Shown here: piece by piece, positions 7,435 to 14,848 of the stretch | How the letters are laid out: each line of letters starts with the position of its first letter | How positions within the stretch are numbered: the stretch's first letter is position 1 | Source of the DNA: Streptomyces radicis | Lineage (GTDB): Bacteria > Actinomycetota > Actinomycetes > Streptomycetales > Streptomycetaceae | Direction of reading: 5' to 3' | Assembly: GCF_003626575.1 (NCBI RefSeq) | Contig: NZ_RBDY01000044.1 | Coordinates: 1-49,601, forward strand | DNA: 49,601 bases | Notes under the pieces: generated by a model | What the model saw: the letters and a program-made list of their open reading frames with translations, nothing else | Database searches by the model: none | What the model was told of the DNA's origin: nothing | Made by a program: the position numbers and the translations under genes

Positions 7435-8508
7435 TCAGGCCGCGTGCTGGTACGCCGGGTAGGTGAGGTAGCCCGCGTCGCCGCCCTGGTAGTACGTCGC
7501 CTCGTCGACCGGGGCGATCGGCAGTCCGATGCGGAGGCGTTCGACCAGGTCGGGGTTGGCGATGAACCCGCGGCCGAAGCTGATCAGCTCGGCGCCCAGC
7601 CCGAGCCAGTGGTCCGCGTCGGCGCGCGAGGTCTGCTTGGGGCCCATCGGGACCGTGGGGTTGATGATCAACGTCCCCGGCCACGCCCGGCGCAGCTCCA
7701 CCAGCGGCTCCTCGGGGAGCGTCGCCTCCAGGTGCACATACGCGAGGTCGAGCCGCGCCAGCTCGCCCAGCAGCGCGGCGTACAGCTCGGGAACGTCGCG
7801 CTCCCGCACGCCCCAGAACGTCCCGCCGGGCGACAGCCTGATCCCCGTCCTGCTCCCGCCGACCGCCTCGGCGGTCGCGGTCACCGCCTCGACGGCGAAG
7901 CGGATCCGGTGCGCGACGGGGCCGCCGTAGGCGTCGGTGCGCACGTTCGCGTTGGACGACAGGAACTGCGAGATCAAGTAGCCGTTCGCACCGTGCAGTT
8001 CGACGCCGTCGAACCCGGCGGCCACCGCGTTGCGCGCCGCCTCGGCGTACGAACGGGCGTGCTCGGGCACCTCGGCCGTCTCCAGCGCGCGCGGCACCGG
8101 CGCGGGCTGTGGCCCCGACGGCGTGAACACGTCACCCGCAGCCGCCACCGCCGAAGGCCCCACGGGCGTCATCCCCGTCGTGTCCGGGTGCGAGACCCGC
8201 CCGCCGTGCATGAGCTGCGCGAAGATCCGCCCGCCGTTGGCGTGCACCGCCGCCGTCACGGGGCGCCACGCGGCCACCTGCTCATCGGTGTGCAGCCCGG
8301 GCGTTCCGGGGTTGGACTGCCCGATCAGGCTCGGCTGCACCCCCTCGCTCACGATCAGCCCGGCGCTCGCCCGCTGCGCGTAGTAGGTCGCCATCGACGC
8401 CGTCGCGAGCCCGCCCGCGGCGGCGCGGGAGCGGGTCATGGGGGCCATGACGACGCGGTTGGGCAGGGGCAGGCTGCCGAGTGCGTAACCGTCGAAGAGG
8501 GTGGTCAC
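7435..8508 (-). CDS. Old Yellow Enzyme-family alkene reductase
   Basis: 357 residues, full length for FMN-dependent ene-reductases, which reduce activated C=C bonds of enones, maleimides and nitro compounds with NAD(P)H. FMN-barrel start LPNRVVMAPMTRSRA; active-site triad in LHGANGYL (H172, N175, Y177); FSSNANVRTDAYGG-type loop (FLSSNANVRTDAYGG); phosphate-binding end with LISFGRGFIANPDL. The family usually reads 'LIDQFL'; here it is LISQFL, a minor change. A MerR gene is transcribed divergently, and the 130-bp gap contains a MerR-type overlong-spacer promoter pointing at this gene. That makes it the likely induced target, probably an electrophile detoxification unit. Confidence 0.95.
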   Translation of the reverse strand: MTTLFDGYALGSLPLPNRVVMAPMTRSRAAAGGLATASMATYYAQRASAGLIVSEGVQPSLIGQSNPGTPGLHTDEQVAAWRPVTAAVHANGGRIFAQLMHGGRVSHPDTTGMTPVGPSAVAAAGDVFTPSGPQPAPVPRALETAEVPEHARSYAEAARNAVAAGFDGVELHGANGYLISQFLSSNANVRTDAYGGPVAHRIRFAVEAVTATAEAVGGSRTGIRLSPGGTFWGVRERDVPELYAALLGELARLDLAYVHLEATLPEEPLVELRRAWPGTLIINPTVPMGPKQTSRADADHWLGLGAELISFGRGFIANPDLVERLRIGLPIAPVDEATYYQGGDAGYLTYPAYQHAA

Positions 8509-8570
8509 GTCAGCGCTCCTTGGAATCGCGGGAACCGGGACACCGCCCGCCTCTGGCGGTGGCGTCCGCT

Positions 8571-8602
8571 ACGCTAAAACCTGACACTGACGTCAGAGGC
8601 AA
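8571..8602 (-). promoter_or_regulatory. MerR-type promoter with 20-bp spacer
   Basis: On the minus strand TTGCCT (8602-8597) and TAGCGT (8576-8571) are separated by 20 bp, the overlong spacing typical of promoters that MerR proteins activate by untwisting. CTGACGTCAG at 8587-8596, a perfect 10-bp palindrome, lies inside the spacer, and wider imperfect dyad symmetry extends to both sides. It drives the ene-reductase gene. Confidence 0.65.
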
Positions 8603-8638
8603 GGGTTGTGTCGCGCATCACCTCCAGGAGGAAACGCC

Positions 8639-9016
8639 ATGCGCATCGGGGAGCTTGCGGCGCGCGCCGGAGTGAGCGTCAGGTCGCTGCGCTACTACGA
8701 GGAGCAGGGCCTGCTCACCAGTGTCCGCAGCGCGAGCGGCCAGCGGCGCTACACGGAGGAGCAGGTTGAACGGGTCTGGCTCATCCAGCACCTCTATGCC
8801 GCGGGCCTTTCGAGCCACACCATCGTCGAGCTGCTGCCGTGCGTCGACGACCCGAGCGAGGCGCACTCCGACGCGGCGCTGAAGCGCATGGAGCAGGAGC
8901 GCGACCGCCTCTCCGCGCACATCGACGACCTCGTGCGCACGCGGGACTCCCTCGACGCCGTGATGGCCACGGCCCGCGCCTACCGCGACCGGCTGGCGGC
9001 CACCGCACCCCAGTAG
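8639..9016 (+). CDS. MerR-family transcriptional regulator
   Basis: 125 residues. Winged helix at the N-terminus (MRIGELAARAGVSVRSLRYYEEQGLLTSVRSASGQRRYTEEQVERVWLIQ), followed by the second DNA-contact helix pair and a dimerisation coiled coil (KRMEQERDRLSAHIDDLVRTRDSLDAVMATARAYRDRL). The effector region is short and lacks the cysteines of metal- or redox-sensing members; only C64-like 'PCVDD' is present. A small-molecule or electrophile ligand is therefore more likely than a metal. ATG 8639 has AGGAGG 7 nt upstream. It is divergent from the ene-reductase gene. Confidence 0.93.
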   Translation: MRIGELAARAGVSVRSLRYYEEQGLLTSVRSASGQRRYTEEQVERVWLIQHLYAAGLSSHTIVELLPCVDDPSEAHSDAALKRMEQERDRLSAHIDDLVRTRDSLDAVMATARAYRDRLAATAPQ

Positions 9017-9415
9017 CGCGCCGGGTCGGCCGCGAGCGGCGGGTACGCGACCTGCGACGTGGCCACCGGCGTCCCGCGTGGGCACGGAACGGGGCCCGGG
9101 GGCGAGGCACGCGGTCGCGCACGCGTGCTCGGCCGTGGCGCCACGGTACGCACTCCTGCGTACCCGGGGCGTGGGACGTGGGTCCCGGGAGCGGGGCTCG
9201 CCAAGAATGCGGGGTGTTCGGCGGCGGGGGAGCCGCCCCCGACGGGGGTGGGGGCGGCGAGGCCGCCGATCTCCTCCCATGGTGGATGGCGGGCCGGGCG
9301 GACTGTGGAGTCCCCTCGGAGAAAACTCGCGCGGCGATGTCGAGAACCCGCGTCCGGCTCCGTCCCCGCGGTGAACGCGACCAAGATGGTCGCATCCGCA
9401 CCGAGGAGAGACACG
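9017..9415 (+). other. Non-coding gap with two inverted repeats
   Basis: I see no credible gene in these 399 bp; the open frames are GC-driven. GGTACGCA/TGCGTACC (9145-9152/9157-9164) is an 8-bp stem with a 4-nt loop. A G/C-rich hairpin lies near 9220-9245 and may terminate merR. GCGACCA-AGA-TGGTCGC (9377-9393) is a 7-3-7 perfect dyad, 22 bp before the YCII gene. Confidence 0.5.
9377..9393. promoter_or_regulatory. Dyad operator upstream of the YCII gene
   Basis: GCGACCA (9377-9383) and TGGTCGC (9387-9393) are perfect 7-bp inverted repeats with a 3-nt centre. The site lies 22 bp upstream of the ATG at 9416, where a repressor would block transcription. The binding protein is unknown. Confidence 0.45.
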
Positions 9416-9823
9416 ATGGCCAAGTACCTGCTGCTCAAGCACTACCGAGGCGCCCCTGCCGCGGTCAACGACGTGCCCATGGACCGTTGGACGCCCGAGG
9501 AGGTCTCGGCGCACACGTGGTACATGCGCGACTTCGCGGCCCGGCTCGAGGAGACCGGCGAGTTCGTCGACGGCCAGGCGCTCGCCCCCGAGGGCACGTT
9601 CGTCCGCTACGACGGCGAGGGGCGCCCGCCGGTCACCGACGGCCCGTTCGCCGAGACGAAGGACCTCATCGCGGGCTGGATGGTGATCGATGTCGACAGC
9701 TACGAACGCGCCGTCGAGCTGGCAGGGGAGCTGTCGGCAGCCCCCGGCGCGGGCGGCAAGCCGATCCACGAGTGGCTCGAACTGCGCCCGTTCCTCGCCG
9801 CGCCGCCCACCATCACGGAGTGA
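9416..9823 (+). CDS. YCII-related protein (DGPF domain)
   Basis: 135 residues of the YCII/DGPF family: MAKYLLLKHYRG strand, DFAARLEETGEFVDGQALAPEG, and the diagnostic DGPFAETKDLIAGWMVIDVDSYERAVELA. The fold is a ferredoxin-like dimer; the biochemical role is unknown. The family is typically encoded immediately upstream of an ECF sigma factor. Here the downstream gene survives only as its first 11-12 codons, so the protein has lost its usual partner locally. ATG 9416 has GAGGAG 7 nt upstream. Confidence 0.92.
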   Translation: MAKYLLLKHYRGAPAAVNDVPMDRWTPEEVSAHTWYMRDFAARLEETGEFVDGQALAPEGTFVRYDGEGRPPVTDGPFAETKDLIAGWMVIDVDSYERAVELAGELSAAPGAGGKPIHEWLELRPFLAAPPTITE

Positions 9824-9831
9824 CCCCACCG

Positions 9832-9879
9832 ATGGACGAGGCCCCGCTCCGGAGCCTCACGCCGAGCGCGACCACCTGA
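9832..9879 (+). pseudogene. Start of a lost YCII-linked ECF sigma factor
   Basis: Eight bases after the YCII stop, an ATG opens the peptide MDEAPLRSLTPSATT. The first 12 residues match the characteristic N-terminus of YCII-partner sigma factors ('MDEALLRSLTPxV...'). The frame then stops and no region 2 or region 4 follows in any frame before the phospho-sugar mutase gene. The rest appears to have been deleted. Confidence 0.7.
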
Positions 9880-9940
9880 CCCGCCGGGCGGCACGGCTGA
9901 ACGCTGGGCGCGGGCGACGTTGAGGCGTCCCGCGCGGAGC

Positions 9941-9967
9941 GGCGGCCACGGCGGCCACGGCGGCCAT
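9941..9967 (+). repeat. Tandem 9-mer repeat
   Basis: GGCGGCCAC, GGCGGCCAC and GGCGGCCAT lie head to tail in the gap between the sigma-factor remnant and the 3' end of the phospho-sugar mutase gene. This is close to where the deletion junction of the sigma-factor gene should be. Confidence 0.7.
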
Positions 9968-9974
9968 GGAACCC

Positions 9975-11669
9975 TCAGCCCACCACCGCCGCCAGGTCCC
10001 CCCGCAGCGCCCCCAACACCCCCGCCGCCGCCTCCCGCGCCGCCGGGAGGGACGCCCGGTCCGCGACCGGGAGCACCACCTCCAGGTAGCACTTCAGCTT
10101 CGGCTCCGTCCCACTCGGCCGGACGATGACGCGCGCCGAACGCACACCCCCGCCACCCGTCGAGCCGCCCCCCGAGCCGCCCGCCAGGGCATACCGCAGC
10201 CCATCCGTCGGCGGCAACCCGGACGCGCCATCGGACAGGTCCTCCACCGACGTCACCGCGAGCCCCCCCAACGCCCGCGGCGGCGCCTCGCGCAGCCTCC
10301 GCATCGCCGCCGCGATCAGCGAAAGATCCGTCACCCGCACCGACAGCTGATCGGTCGCGTGCAGCCCGTGCGCGAGCGCCAGATCGTCCAGCACATCGGT
10401 CAACGAGCGGTCCTCCGCCCGTAGTTCGGCCGCCAGCTCGGCCACCGCGAGCGCCGCCGTGATGCCGTCCTTGTCCCGCACCCCGCCCGGGTCCACGCAG
10501 TACCCGAGCGCCTCCTCGTACCCGAACACCAGCCCGGGCACCTTGGCCAGCCACTTGAAGCCCGTCAGGGTCTCGTCGAACGGCAGTCCCGCCGCTTCCG
10601 CGATGCGCCCCACCAGCGACGACGACACGATCGACGCCGCGAGCGTGCCCCGCGCGCCCTTCGCCACCACGTGCGTCGCCAGCAGCGCGCCCAGCTCGTC
10701 GCCGCGCAGCATCCGCCAGCCGCCCTCGGCCCCCGCGTCGGGAACGCCCACCGCGCACCGGTCCGCGTCGGGGTCGTTGGCGATCACCAGGTCAGGGTGC
10801 GTCGCGCGGGCCGTGGCGAACGCCAGGTCCATCGCGCCCGGCTCCTCGGGGTTCGGGAAGGCCACGGTCGGGAAGTCCGGGTCGGGCAGCGCCTGCGGGG
10901 CCACCTCGAACGGCACGGGGAACCCCGCCCGCCGGAACGCCGCCCCGAGCACCGAGCCGCCCACCCCGTGCAGCGGCGTGTACACGACCGAGACCGAACG
11001 CGCCGAGCCCACCCGCAGCGCCGCGTCCGTCCGCGCCAGATACGCCTCGACGACCTCGTCGCCGAGCACCCGCCAGCCCTCAGCGGGCCGCGCCACGTCC
11101 GCGAGCGGCCCGACCGCCGCGATCCGCGCCGCGATGTCCACGTCCGCGGGGGGGACGATCTGGCTGCCGTCGCCGAGATAGACCTTGTAGCCGTTGTCCC
11201 GCGGGGGGTTGTGGCTCGCCGTCACCATCACGCCCGCGACCGCGCCCAGGTGGCGGATCGCGAACGCCAGCACCGGCGTCGGCAGCGGCCGCGGCAGGAG
11301 CGCAGCGCGCAGCCCCGCGCCCGTGACCACCGCCGCGGTGTCCCGCGCGAAGACGTCGCTGCGGTGCCGCGCGTCGTAGCCGATGACCACGAGGCCTGGC
11401 TCCCCGCCCCCGGCGCGCCCGGTGAGATAGGCGGCGAGCCCGGCGGCCGCGCGGATGACGACCGTTCGGTTCATGCGCATCGGGCCCGCGCCCATCTCGC
11501 CGCGCAGCCCGGCCGTGCCGAACTGGAGCGTTCCCGAGAAACGCGCCGCCAGCCCGTCGAGGTCGCCCCGCTCGAGGAGCCCCTTCAGCTCCTCGCGGGT
11601 CTCCGGGTCGGGGTCCTCCGCGAGCCAGGCCCGCGCCCGCGCGAACAGGTCGTCACCGTTGTCACCCAT
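9975..11669 (-). CDS. Phospho-sugar mutase (phosphoglucomutase/phosphomannomutase)
   Basis: 564 residues, alpha-D-phosphohexomutase superfamily. It interconverts sugar 1- and 6-phosphates, or pentose 1/5-phosphates in nucleoside salvage. Phosphoserine loop TASHNPPRDNGYK (S152); Mg site NDPDADRCAVG (about 297-306); sugar-specificity loop GYEEALGYCVDP; phosphate-binding end IVRPSGTEPKLKCYLE. All four active-site loops are intact. I start at ATG 11669 (GGGAGA 11 nt upstream); GTG 11696 in frame adds nine residues. Next to pnp and near deoC, a phosphopentomutase-like role linking PNP's pentose-1-phosphate to DeoC is attractive, but the sequence cannot distinguish substrates. Confidence 0.94.
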   Translation of the reverse strand: MGDNGDDLFARARAWLAEDPDPETREELKGLLERGDLDGLAARFSGTLQFGTAGLRGEMGAGPMRMNRTVVIRAAAGLAAYLTGRAGGGEPGLVVIGYDARHRSDVFARDTAAVVTGAGLRAALLPRPLPTPVLAFAIRHLGAVAGVMVTASHNPPRDNGYKVYLGDGSQIVPPADVDIAARIAAVGPLADVARPAEGWRVLGDEVVEAYLARTDAALRVGSARSVSVVYTPLHGVGGSVLGAAFRRAGFPVPFEVAPQALPDPDFPTVAFPNPEEPGAMDLAFATARATHPDLVIANDPDADRCAVGVPDAGAEGGWRMLRGDELGALLATHVVAKGARGTLAASIVSSSLVGRIAEAAGLPFDETLTGFKWLAKVPGLVFGYEEALGYCVDPGGVRDKDGITAALAVAELAAELRAEDRSLTDVLDDLALAHGLHATDQLSVRVTDLSLIAAAMRRLREAPPRALGGLAVTSVEDLSDGASGLPPTDGLRYALAGGSGGGSTGGGGVRSARVIVRPSGTEPKLKCYLEVVLPVADRASLPAAREAAAGVLGALRGDLAAVVG

Positions 11670-11770
11670 CGCCGCCGCGCTCTCCCTCGTCGTCACCTGT
11701 CACCGCCGTCACCCGTCGCCGCTGTCAACCGTTACCGCCGCAACACGCGTTGAACGATCCCATCACGCCG

Positions 11771-12571
11771 TCAGAGCCGGTCGAGCACCCGGGCGAGCAG
11801 CGCGCCCATGCGCGTCGCCGACTCGGCGCCCGCGCGGAGCACCTCCTCGTGGCTCAGCGGCTCGCCGGTGAGCCCGGCCGCGAGGTTGGTCACCAGCGAG
11901 ATGCCGAGCACCTCGGCCCCCGCCTCGCGCGCCGCGATCGCCTCGAGCACCGTGGACATGCCCACCAGGTCCCCGCCGATCGCCCGCACCATCCGGATCT
12001 CGGCGGGCGTCTCGTAGTGCGGCCCGGGGAACTGGACGTAGACGCCCTCCTCGAGGGACGGGTCGATCTCCTGGCACAGGGCGCGCAGGCGCGGGGAGTA
12101 GAGGTCGGTGAGGTCGATGAAGTGGGCGCCGAGGATGGGGGACGCGGCCGTCAGGTTGATGTGGTCGCTGATCAGCACCGGCTGACCTGGGCGCATGCCC
12201 TCGCGCAGGCCGCCGCAGCCGTTGGTGAGGATGACCGTCTTGCACCCCGCCGCGACCGCCGTCCTGACCCCGTGCGCGACGGCGGCCACGCCCCGGCCCT
12301 CGTAGTAGTGCGTACGCCCGAGGAAGACCAGGGCGCTCTTGTCGCCGAGCCGGTGCGAGCGGACTCTCCCGGCGTGCCCCTCGACGGTCGGGGGCGGAAA
12401 GCCGGGCAGCTCGGTGACGTCGAACTCGTGGCTCGGCGCGCCCAGCGCGTCCGCGGCGGGGACCCAACCCGAGCCCATCACCAGCGCGACGTCGTGGCTG
12501 CTCACACCGGTCAGCTCACGCAGGCGCGCCGCGGCGGCGCGCGCCGCCTCCTCGATTTCTGATGCGTTCAC
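11771..12571 (-). CDS. pnp: Purine nucleoside phosphorylase
   Basis: 266 residues, trimeric (class II) PNP. It phosphorolyses inosine, guanosine and deoxy forms to the base and (deoxy)ribose-1-phosphate. VMGSGWVP near 31-38 (phosphate site), VEGHAGRVRSH, LGRTHYYEG, LTNGCGGL, ISDHINL, the purine-site GPHYETPAEIR and VGMSTVLEAIAA are all present. The start is GTG 12571. TAGGCT lies 6 nt upstream (12583-12578) and no ribosome site is visible, indicating a leaderless mRNA. The palindrome CTACGCGCGTAG overlaps the -35 position. The phospho-sugar mutase gene follows on the same strand. Confidence 0.96.
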   Translation of the reverse strand: MNASEIEEAARAAAARLRELTGVSSHDVALVMGSGWVPAADALGAPSHEFDVTELPGFPPPTVEGHAGRVRSHRLGDKSALVFLGRTHYYEGRGVAAVAHGVRTAVAAGCKTVILTNGCGGLREGMRPGQPVLISDHINLTAASPILGAHFIDLTDLYSPRLRALCQEIDPSLEEGVYVQFPGPHYETPAEIRMVRAIGGDLVGMSTVLEAIAAREAGAEVLGISLVTNLAAGLTGEPLSHEEVLRAGAESATRMGALLARVLDRL

Positions 12572-12577
12572 GCGCTG

Positions 12578-12607
12578 AGCCTAACGGGTAACGGCCTACG
12601 CGCGTAG
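12578..12607 (-). promoter_or_regulatory. pnp promoter with nucleoside-gene palindrome
   Basis: The -10 TAGGCT (12583-12578) ends 6 nt before the GTG start. CTACGCGCGTAG (12596-12607), identical to the site before deoC, covers the expected -35 position. Two copies in about 11 kb, both at nucleoside-salvage promoters, argue for a shared repressor. Confidence 0.65.
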
Positions 12608-12725
12608 AAGGTGTACCCCTTTCCATGCCCCCACCTGGCCTTCATGGCGGGGGGTCAGGGGCGTCGTTCGCTGGGATTTGCTGGGGTTTACCCGGGGGGC
12701 GGGCCCTGAGTTCCGGAACGGCCGC

Positions 12726-13181
12726 TCAACACGGCCGTTTCCGCAACTCCATGACGTAGTCGTGCGGGGCGCCCGCCGCCTCGGCCGCGTCGGCGACCTC
12801 GCCGAGGTACCGGGCGGACGGCAGGCCGCCCTCATAGGCGTTGAGCACATACAGCCAGGCCGGGACCGAGCCGTCGAGGGTGTCCACGCGGACGCGGGCG
12901 CGCCGGTAGATGTCGAGTCCGACGCCCTCCCAGCGGTCCAGCGCCTCCTCGTCCATCGGCGCGATGTCGTACAGCGCCACGAACACGCCGGGATCGAGCG
13001 GCTCGGGCGTCCCCTCGCACTCGACGACCGTCGCGAGCGCGCCCTCCCAGCCCATCTCCTCGCCGCCGAACGTCAGCCGCCAGCCGGTGATCCAGCCGGT
13101 GCCGCGCAGGGGCGAGTGCGGTGCACGACGGGCCATCAGCCGGGGATCGAGGTTTCCGGCGTAAGCGGCGTAGAGCGACAT
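12726..13181 (-). CDS. Gamma-glutamylcyclotransferase-fold protein
   Basis: 151 residues. The N-terminal MSLYAAYAGNLDPRLMARRAP corresponds to the 'YGSNL' glycine turn of the gamma-glutamylcyclotransferase fold. An acidic residue in GGEEMGWEGALATVV and the ALYDIAPMDEEALDRWEG segment are typical of the small bacterial members. These release 5-oxoproline from gamma-glutamyl amines or peptides, but many have no tested substrate. It is divergent from the LpdA-like gene, about 95 bp away. The same neighbour pair occurs in the Streptomyces core as I recall it. Confidence 0.85.
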   Translation of the reverse strand: MSLYAAYAGNLDPRLMARRAPHSPLRGTGWITGWRLTFGGEEMGWEGALATVVECEGTPEPLDPGVFVALYDIAPMDEEALDRWEGVGLDIYRRARVRVDTLDGSVPAWLYVLNAYEGGLPSARYLGEVADAAEAAGAPHDYVMELRKRPC

Positions 13182-13276
13182 GACACTGAGCGTACGGGAG
13201 TGGCGCGGGTGGCAGGCCGATCCGGCCCGCCGGGGGCCGGGGCGAGAACGGGCGTCTCGTGCGAGACACTGGAAAG

Positions 13277-14716
13277 GTGACTCGGATCGTGATCATCGGT
13301 GGCGGACCCGGCGGCTACGAGGCCGCGCTCGTGGCGGCGCAGCTCGGCGCGGAGGTGACCGTCGTCGATCGCGACGGCCTCGGGGGCGCGTCGGTGCTGA
13401 CCGACTGCGTGCCGTCCAAGACGCTGATCGCCACGGCCGAGGTGATGACGAGCTTCGACTCCTCGCACGAGGAGCTCGGCATCGAGATCGACCACGACGG
13501 CGACGGCATCGGCGACGAGGTGCGCGGCATCGGCGTGGACCTGGGCAAGGTGAACCGCAGGGTCAAGCGTCTCGCGCTCGCCCAGTCGCACGACATCACC
13601 GCGTCCGTGACGCGCGCCGGCGTGCGCGTCCTGCGCGGGCGCGCGCGCCTCGTTCCGCACCAGGGGCCCAACGGCGCGCGCCGGGTCTCGGTCACCGACC
13701 CCGCGGGGGAGGTCGACGAGCTCGAGGCCGACTGCGTGCTGATCGCGACCGGCGGCCAGCCGCGCGAGCTGCCCGACGCCAAGCCGGACGGGGAGCGGAT
13801 CCTCACCTGGACGCAGGTGTACGACCTGAAGGAGCTGCCCGAGGAGCTGGTCGTGGTGGGCTCGGGCGTGACGGGCGCCGAGTTCGCCGGCGCGTACCAG
13901 GCGCTCGGCTCCCGGGTGACGCTGGTGTCGTCGCGGGACCGCGTGCTCCCAGGCGAGGACCCCGACGCGGCGGCCGTGCTCGAGGACGTCTTCCGCCGCC
14001 GCGGGATGAACGTCATGGCCCGCTCCAGGGCCGCCGCCGTCCACCGGGCGGGCAGCCGCGTGGAGATCACGCTGTCCGACGGGCGCGGGATCTCGGGCAC
14101 GCACTGCCTGATGGCCGTGGGCGCGGTGCCCAACACCGCGGACATGGGCCTCGAGGAGGCCGGGGTCAAGCTCAAGGAGTCGGGCCACATCTGGACGGAC
14201 AAGGTGTCGCGCACGACCGCGCCCGGCGTGTACGCGGCGGGGGACTGCACGGGGGTGCTCGCGCTCGCGTCGGTGGCGGCGATGCAGGGGCGCATCGCGA
14301 TGTACCACTTCCTCGGCGACGCGGTGGCGCCCCTCGACCTCAACACCGTCTCGGGGAACATCTTCACGGACCCCGAGATCGCCACGGTCGGCTACACCCA
14401 GCAGGACGTGGACGAGGGCCGGATCGTCGCCAGGGCGGTGAAGCTGCCGCTGCTGCGCAACCCACGGGCCAAGATGCAGGGGGTGCGCGACGGGTTCGTG
14501 AAGCTGTTCGCGCGCCCCGGCACGGGCATCGTGGTGGGCGGCGTCGTGGTGGCCCCCCGGGCCAGCGAGCTGATCCACCCGATATCGATCGCGGTCGACA
14601 ACAGTCTGACGGTGGAACAGGTCGCAAAGGCGTTCACCGTGTACCCGTCTCTGTCGGGCTCGATCGCGGAGGCGGCCAGGCAGCTGCATACGCATCGCGT
14701 CGACGGTGACCAGTAG
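13277..14716 (+). CDS. LpdA-like NAD(P)H quinone reductase, one active-site Cys missing
   Basis: About 479 residues, pyridine-nucleotide-disulfide oxidoreductase fold. FAD site VTRIVIIGGGPGGYEAALVAAQLGAEVTVVD (split: VTRIVIIGGGPGG, then YEAALVAAQ); second Rossmann ELVVVGSGVTGAEFAGAY; FAD loop GVYAAGDCTGV; C-terminal dimer domain. The dithiol motif normally reads GGxCxxxGCxPSK; here it is GGASVLTDCVPSK, so only the second cysteine remains. That matches M. tuberculosis LpdA (Rv3303c), a quinone reductase rather than a lipoamide dehydrogenase. I place the start at GTG 13277; GTG 13259 in frame is an alternative, and neither has a convincing ribosome site. Confidence 0.92.
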   Translation: MTRIVIIGGGPGGYEAALVAAQLGAEVTVVDRDGLGGASVLTDCVPSKTLIATAEVMTSFDSSHEELGIEIDHDGDGIGDEVRGIGVDLGKVNRRVKRLALAQSHDITASVTRAGVRVLRGRARLVPHQGPNGARRVSVTDPAGEVDELEADCVLIATGGQPRELPDAKPDGERILTWTQVYDLKELPEELVVVGSGVTGAEFAGAYQALGSRVTLVSSRDRVLPGEDPDAAAVLEDVFRRRGMNVMARSRAAAVHRAGSRVEITLSDGRGISGTHCLMAVGAVPNTADMGLEEAGVKLKESGHIWTDKVSRTTAPGVYAAGDCTGVLALASVAAMQGRIAMYHFLGDAVAPLDLNTVSGNIFTDPEIATVGYTQQDVDEGRIVARAVKLPLLRNPRAKMQGVRDGFVKLFARPGTGIVVGGVVVAPRASELIHPISIAVDNSLTVEQVAKAFTVYPSLSGSIAEAARQLHTHRVDGDQ

Positions 14717-14812
14717 GCACTGGTCAGCGCGGGTATCGCGCGAATGCGCTCGTGGCATATAACACGCCGGGGGCGTACGCACAGTCAACTTCGGTAATTC
14801 CCCGCAACCGGC

Positions 14813-14841
14813 TGAAACAAGATGGTCGTTGGGGTTACTGT
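14813..14841 (+). promoter_or_regulatory. Leaderless promoter of the DeoR gene
   Basis: TGAAAC (14813-14818) and TACTGT (14836-14841) are separated by 17 bp. The GTG start at 14849 follows 7 nt later, with no Shine-Dalgarno. The 132-bp gap after lpdA is otherwise AT-richer than its surroundings and holds no gene. Confidence 0.55.
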
Positions 14842-14848
14842 CGGTTCC

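Noticed and set aside
9700..10758. A 352-codon minus-strand frame ahead of the mutase
   Set aside because: Gly/Arg-rich shadow in another frame of the phospho-sugar mutase gene.
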